Assembly (NCBI GenBank): GCA_036273855.1 | Contig: DASUGU010000090.1 | Coordinates: 1 to 64,000 of the forward strand | Length of the DNA: 64,000 nucleotides | Direction of reading: 5' to 3' | Origin: DATEPR01 sp036273855 | GTDB taxonomy: Bacteria; Actinomycetota; Actinomycetes; Mycobacteriales; Pseudonocardiaceae | In this document: one piece after another, positions 61,739 through 64,000 of the stretch | Layout of the letters: every line of letters begins with the position of its first letter | Numbering within the stretch: position 1 is the first letter of the stretch | The notes under the pieces: generated by a model | The model's database searches: none | Seen by the model: only the letters and a program-made list of their open reading frames with translations | What the model was told of the DNA's origin: nothing | Translations under genes and position numbers: made by a program

Positions 61739-63795
61739 CATCGCCGAGCCTGACGGCCAACCCGGATCCGACCGCCTGGATCATCCCGGGGCCGGAGCGC
61801 ACCATCGTGGTCCGGTCCGGGAAGGTCGAGCTGGGCCAGGGCGTGCTGACCGCGCTGGCGCAGATCGTCGCGGACGGCATGCGGGTGCGGCTGGACCGGG
61901 TGCGGATGGCCCCGGCCAGCACCGACGGCAGCCCCAACGAGGGCTACACGGCCGGCAGCCTGTCCGTCCAGCACTCCGGCGCGGCGCTGCGGGCGGTGGC
62001 CGCCGCCTGGTACACGGCGCTGGGCGACGCCGCCGAGACCGCGTTCGGCACGGACATGTCCGACGTCGAGGACGGCACGATCACCGCAGACGACGGCCGC
62101 ACGCTCTCCTACTGGGACCTGCCGCCGGACGTGCCGCTGGAGATCGGTGGACCGGCCGCCACGCCCGGGATGGTGGGCACCAGCGTGGCCCGCCTGGACA
62201 TCCCGGGCCGCGTGTTCGGCACCCGCCGGTACCTGCAGGACGTGCGGCTGCCCGGCCAGTTGTTCGGGCGGATGCTGCGCCCGCCGAGCCGCTCGGCCCG
62301 GCTGGTGGCGGTGGACGACGGGCTGGTCAGGGCGGTGCCCGGGGTGGTCGACGTGGTGCGGGAAGGGGACGCGGTCGGGGTGATCGCCGAGCGTGAGGAC
62401 GCCGCCGTGCGGGCCCTGGACGTGCTGGCCGACGGGTGCACGTGGAAGCAGGAGCCGTCGCTGCCCGACCAGTACGCCCTGGCGAACTACCTGCGGTCGG
62501 CGCCCGCCGACGAGACCGTGCAGGCCGAGCGGGGCGACGTGCCGGCGGGCGCACCGGCGGTGGAGGCCACGTTCAGCCGGCCCTACCTGGCGCACGCGTC
62601 GATCGGGACGTCGTGCGCGATCGCCCGCCGGGACGGTGACCGGCTCGCGGTGTGGACGCACAGCCAGGGCGTGTACCCGCTGCGCGGCGAGCTGGCCCGC
62701 TGGTTCGGGATCGACGCCGACCACATCACCGTCACCCACGTCGAGGGCGCGGGCTGCTACGGCCACAACGGCGCCGACGACGCGGCAGGCGACGCCGCGC
62801 TGCTGGCCGCCGCGGTGCCCGGCCGGCCGGTGCACGTGGTGTGGTCGCGGCAGGACGAGCTCGGCTGGGCGCCGTACGGGCCGGCGATGGCGGTCACGGT
62901 GCGCGTCACCGTGGACGGCGAGGGTCGGCCGGCGCACTGGACGCAGGAGATCTGGTCCAACGGGCACTCCAACCGGCCGGGTTCGGCCGGCAATCCGCCG
63001 CTGCTGGCCGCGATCCGGCAGACCGCCGACCCGGTGGCGTCCAGCGATCCGCCGCTGGCCAGGGGCGGCGGTTCGGCCCGCAACGGCGTGCCCGGGTACA
63101 CCGTTCCCGGACTGCGGGTGGTGACGCATCGGTTGCGCACCATGCCGTTGCGCACGTCGGCGATGCGGTCGCTGGGCGCCCACCTGAACGTGTACGCGAT
63201 CGAGTCGGTCATGGACGAACTCGCCGAGGCGGCCGGCGCCGACCCGGTGGAGTACCGGTTGGGGCTGTTGGACGACCCGCGCGGCCGGGCGGTGATCGAG
63301 GCAGCGGCCGAGGCGGCGGGCTGGGGCACGGCGAAGGTGGGACCGGAGGGCGGGCGGGGTATCGGGTATGCCCGCTACAAGAACATGGGCGCCTACTGCG
63401 CCGTGGTGGCCGATGTCGAGGTGACGTCACGGATCGCGGTGACCCGGCTCACGCTGGCGGTCGACGTCGGGCTCGTGGTGAACCCGGACGGCGTGCGCAA
63501 CCAGATGGAGGGCGGTGCGGTCCAGGCGTTGAGCTGGACGACGATGGAGCAGGTGCGGTTCGACGCGCACGACGTGACCAGCCGCACCTGGGAGGACTAC
63601 CCGATCGCCCGGTTCGCCGACGTGCCGCCGATGGCGACGGTGATCGTGAACCGGCCCGACCAGCCATCACTCGGTGCCGGCGAGGCATCGCTGGGCCCGA
63701 CGGCCGCCGCGATCGGCAACGCGGTACGTGACGCGCTGGGCGTGACCATCGGCGACCTGCCACTCACCGCGGAGAACCTGATGCGCGACCGGTGA
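61735..63795 (+). CDS. Molybdenum hydroxylase large (molybdopterin-binding) subunit
   Basis: A 686-residue catalytic subunit of the IorB/nicotinate-dehydrogenase B class. VVRSGKVELGQGVLTALAQIVADGM is the first molybdopterin contact region, MRSLGAHLNVYAIESVMDELAEAAGADPVEYRLGLLDD a later conserved stretch, and GAGEASLGPTAAAIGNAV carries the catalytic Glu. No FAD subunit gene follows, so electrons probably go to a cytochrome or other acceptor. Such enzymes hydroxylate N-heteroaromatics next to ring nitrogen. GTG overlaps the small subunit stop. No cofactor-insertion (XdhC-like) gene is in view. Confidence 0.92.
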   Translation: MTSPSLTANPDPTAWIIPGPERTIVVRSGKVELGQGVLTALAQIVADGMRVRLDRVRMAPASTDGSPNEGYTAGSLSVQHSGAALRAVAAAWYTALGDAAETAFGTDMSDVEDGTITADDGRTLSYWDLPPDVPLEIGGPAATPGMVGTSVARLDIPGRVFGTRRYLQDVRLPGQLFGRMLRPPSRSARLVAVDDGLVRAVPGVVDVVREGDAVGVIAEREDAAVRALDVLADGCTWKQEPSLPDQYALANYLRSAPADETVQAERGDVPAGAPAVEATFSRPYLAHASIGTSCAIARRDGDRLAVWTHSQGVYPLRGELARWFGIDADHITVTHVEGAGCYGHNGADDAAGDAALLAAAVPGRPVHVVWSRQDELGWAPYGPAMAVTVRVTVDGEGRPAHWTQEIWSNGHSNRPGSAGNPPLLAAIRQTADPVASSDPPLARGGGSARNGVPGYTVPGLRVVTHRLRTMPLRTSAMRSLGAHLNVYAIESVMDELAEAAGADPVEYRLGLLDDPRGRAVIEAAAEAAGWGTAKVGPEGGRGIGYARYKNMGAYCAVVADVEVTSRIAVTRLTLAVDVGLVVNPDGVRNQMEGGAVQALSWTTMEQVRFDAHDVTSRTWEDYPIARFADVPPMATVIVNRPDQPSLGAGEASLGPTAAAIGNAVRDALGVTIGDLPLTAENLMRDR

Positions 63796-64000
63796 CGCGA
63801 CCGGTGGCACGTTCGAGCAGACGGATTCACCTATGACCGCCCCAAAGGGAAGAACCACTGCATCGTGCGCATAACCGTCGCCGCCGCGTAGTACCTGGTC
63901 ACCTCGGTACCTGGCCGGAAGGGTCACCGACCTGGGGTCGGATGGGTGCTGGGTCGGAGTAGCACCAACGTCCAATGGCAGATACGACTCGCCCGAGGCG
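63796..64000. other. Terminal intergenic sequence with a possible gene remnant
   Basis: The 205 bases after the large subunit gene have no convincing gene. In the same frame just after its stop, bases 63796-63891 read RDRWHVRADGFTYDRPKGKNHC and continue to a stop without any start codon; this may be the tail of a lost gene or chance. The final 110 bases show nothing recognisable. Confidence 0.4.

Overview
The window is about 64 kb of very GC-rich DNA with dense, often overlapping (ATGA/GTGA) genes, frequent GTG starts, large AfsR/NB-ARC-TPR regulators, CYP105-like P450 with a small ferredoxin, and type VII secretion-like substrates. This points to a filamentous actinomycete, most likely Pseudonocardiales; that placement is inference from gene content, not from a marker gene. 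No rRNA, tRNA or CRISPR array was seen.

Layout. 0-5.6 kb: tail of an IS110-like transposase abutting a five-gene peptide/opine ABC transporter (dpp type). 5.8-8.3 kb: a ketopantoate-reductase-like/amidase fusion and a DoxX-like membrane protein. 8.4-14.8 kb: an AfsR-type regulator converging on a small operon of two type VII secretion-like substrates and a broken YcaO cyclodehydratase gene; the junction of the convergent genes has been duplicated in decaying tandem copies. 14.2-17.2 kb: remains of an antibiotic gene cluster (LuxR tail, frameshifted NRPS adenylation-domain tail, intact type II thioesterase, ABC-F protein). 17.4-32.5 kb: a catabolic island with a ribose-type ABC transporter (ATPase fused to permease), four NAD(P)/Zn dehydrogenases, an M24-fold hydrolase, an aldehyde dehydrogenase, an EboE-like barrel protein, a PRISE-type reductase and an XRE-cupin regulator. 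32.5-43.4 kb: MFS transporter, membrane protein, a LuxR-ATPase pseudogene, an XRE-NB-ARC-TPR regulator, TetR, P450 plus ferredoxin, methyltransferase, isochorismatase, cyanase, and an ECF42-like sigma factor with its DGPF partner. 43.4-49.5 kb: AhpD-like protein, a 2-oxoacid dehydrogenase E1(alpha-beta fused)/E2 pair, divergent VOC protein and GntR regulator, two small proteins. 49.4-63.8 kb: a second catabolic island with succinate-semialdehyde-type dehydrogenase, a paralogous M24-fold protein, a paralogous beta-hydroxyacid dehydrogenase, an alpha/beta hydrolase, a LacI regulator, a LVIVD-repeat protein, a taurine/nitrate-type ABC transporter and a two-subunit molybdenum hydroxylase.

How it works together. 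The 49-64 kb island reads as uptake, hydroxylation and C-C/C-N cleavage of a small, probably N-heterocyclic compound, feeding a semialdehyde dehydrogenase; a LacI repressor with recognisable operators at three promoters probably controls it. The 17-32 kb island looks like uptake and stepwise oxidation of a polyol or amino/hydroxy acid and carries its own repeated promoter motif near the XRE-cupin gene. Both islands contain the same unusual M24-fold protein in which a canonical metal-binding aspartate is replaced by cysteine. The most novel-looking locus is the type VII-like substrate pair translationally coupled to a YcaO gene, although the YcaO copy here appears broken.
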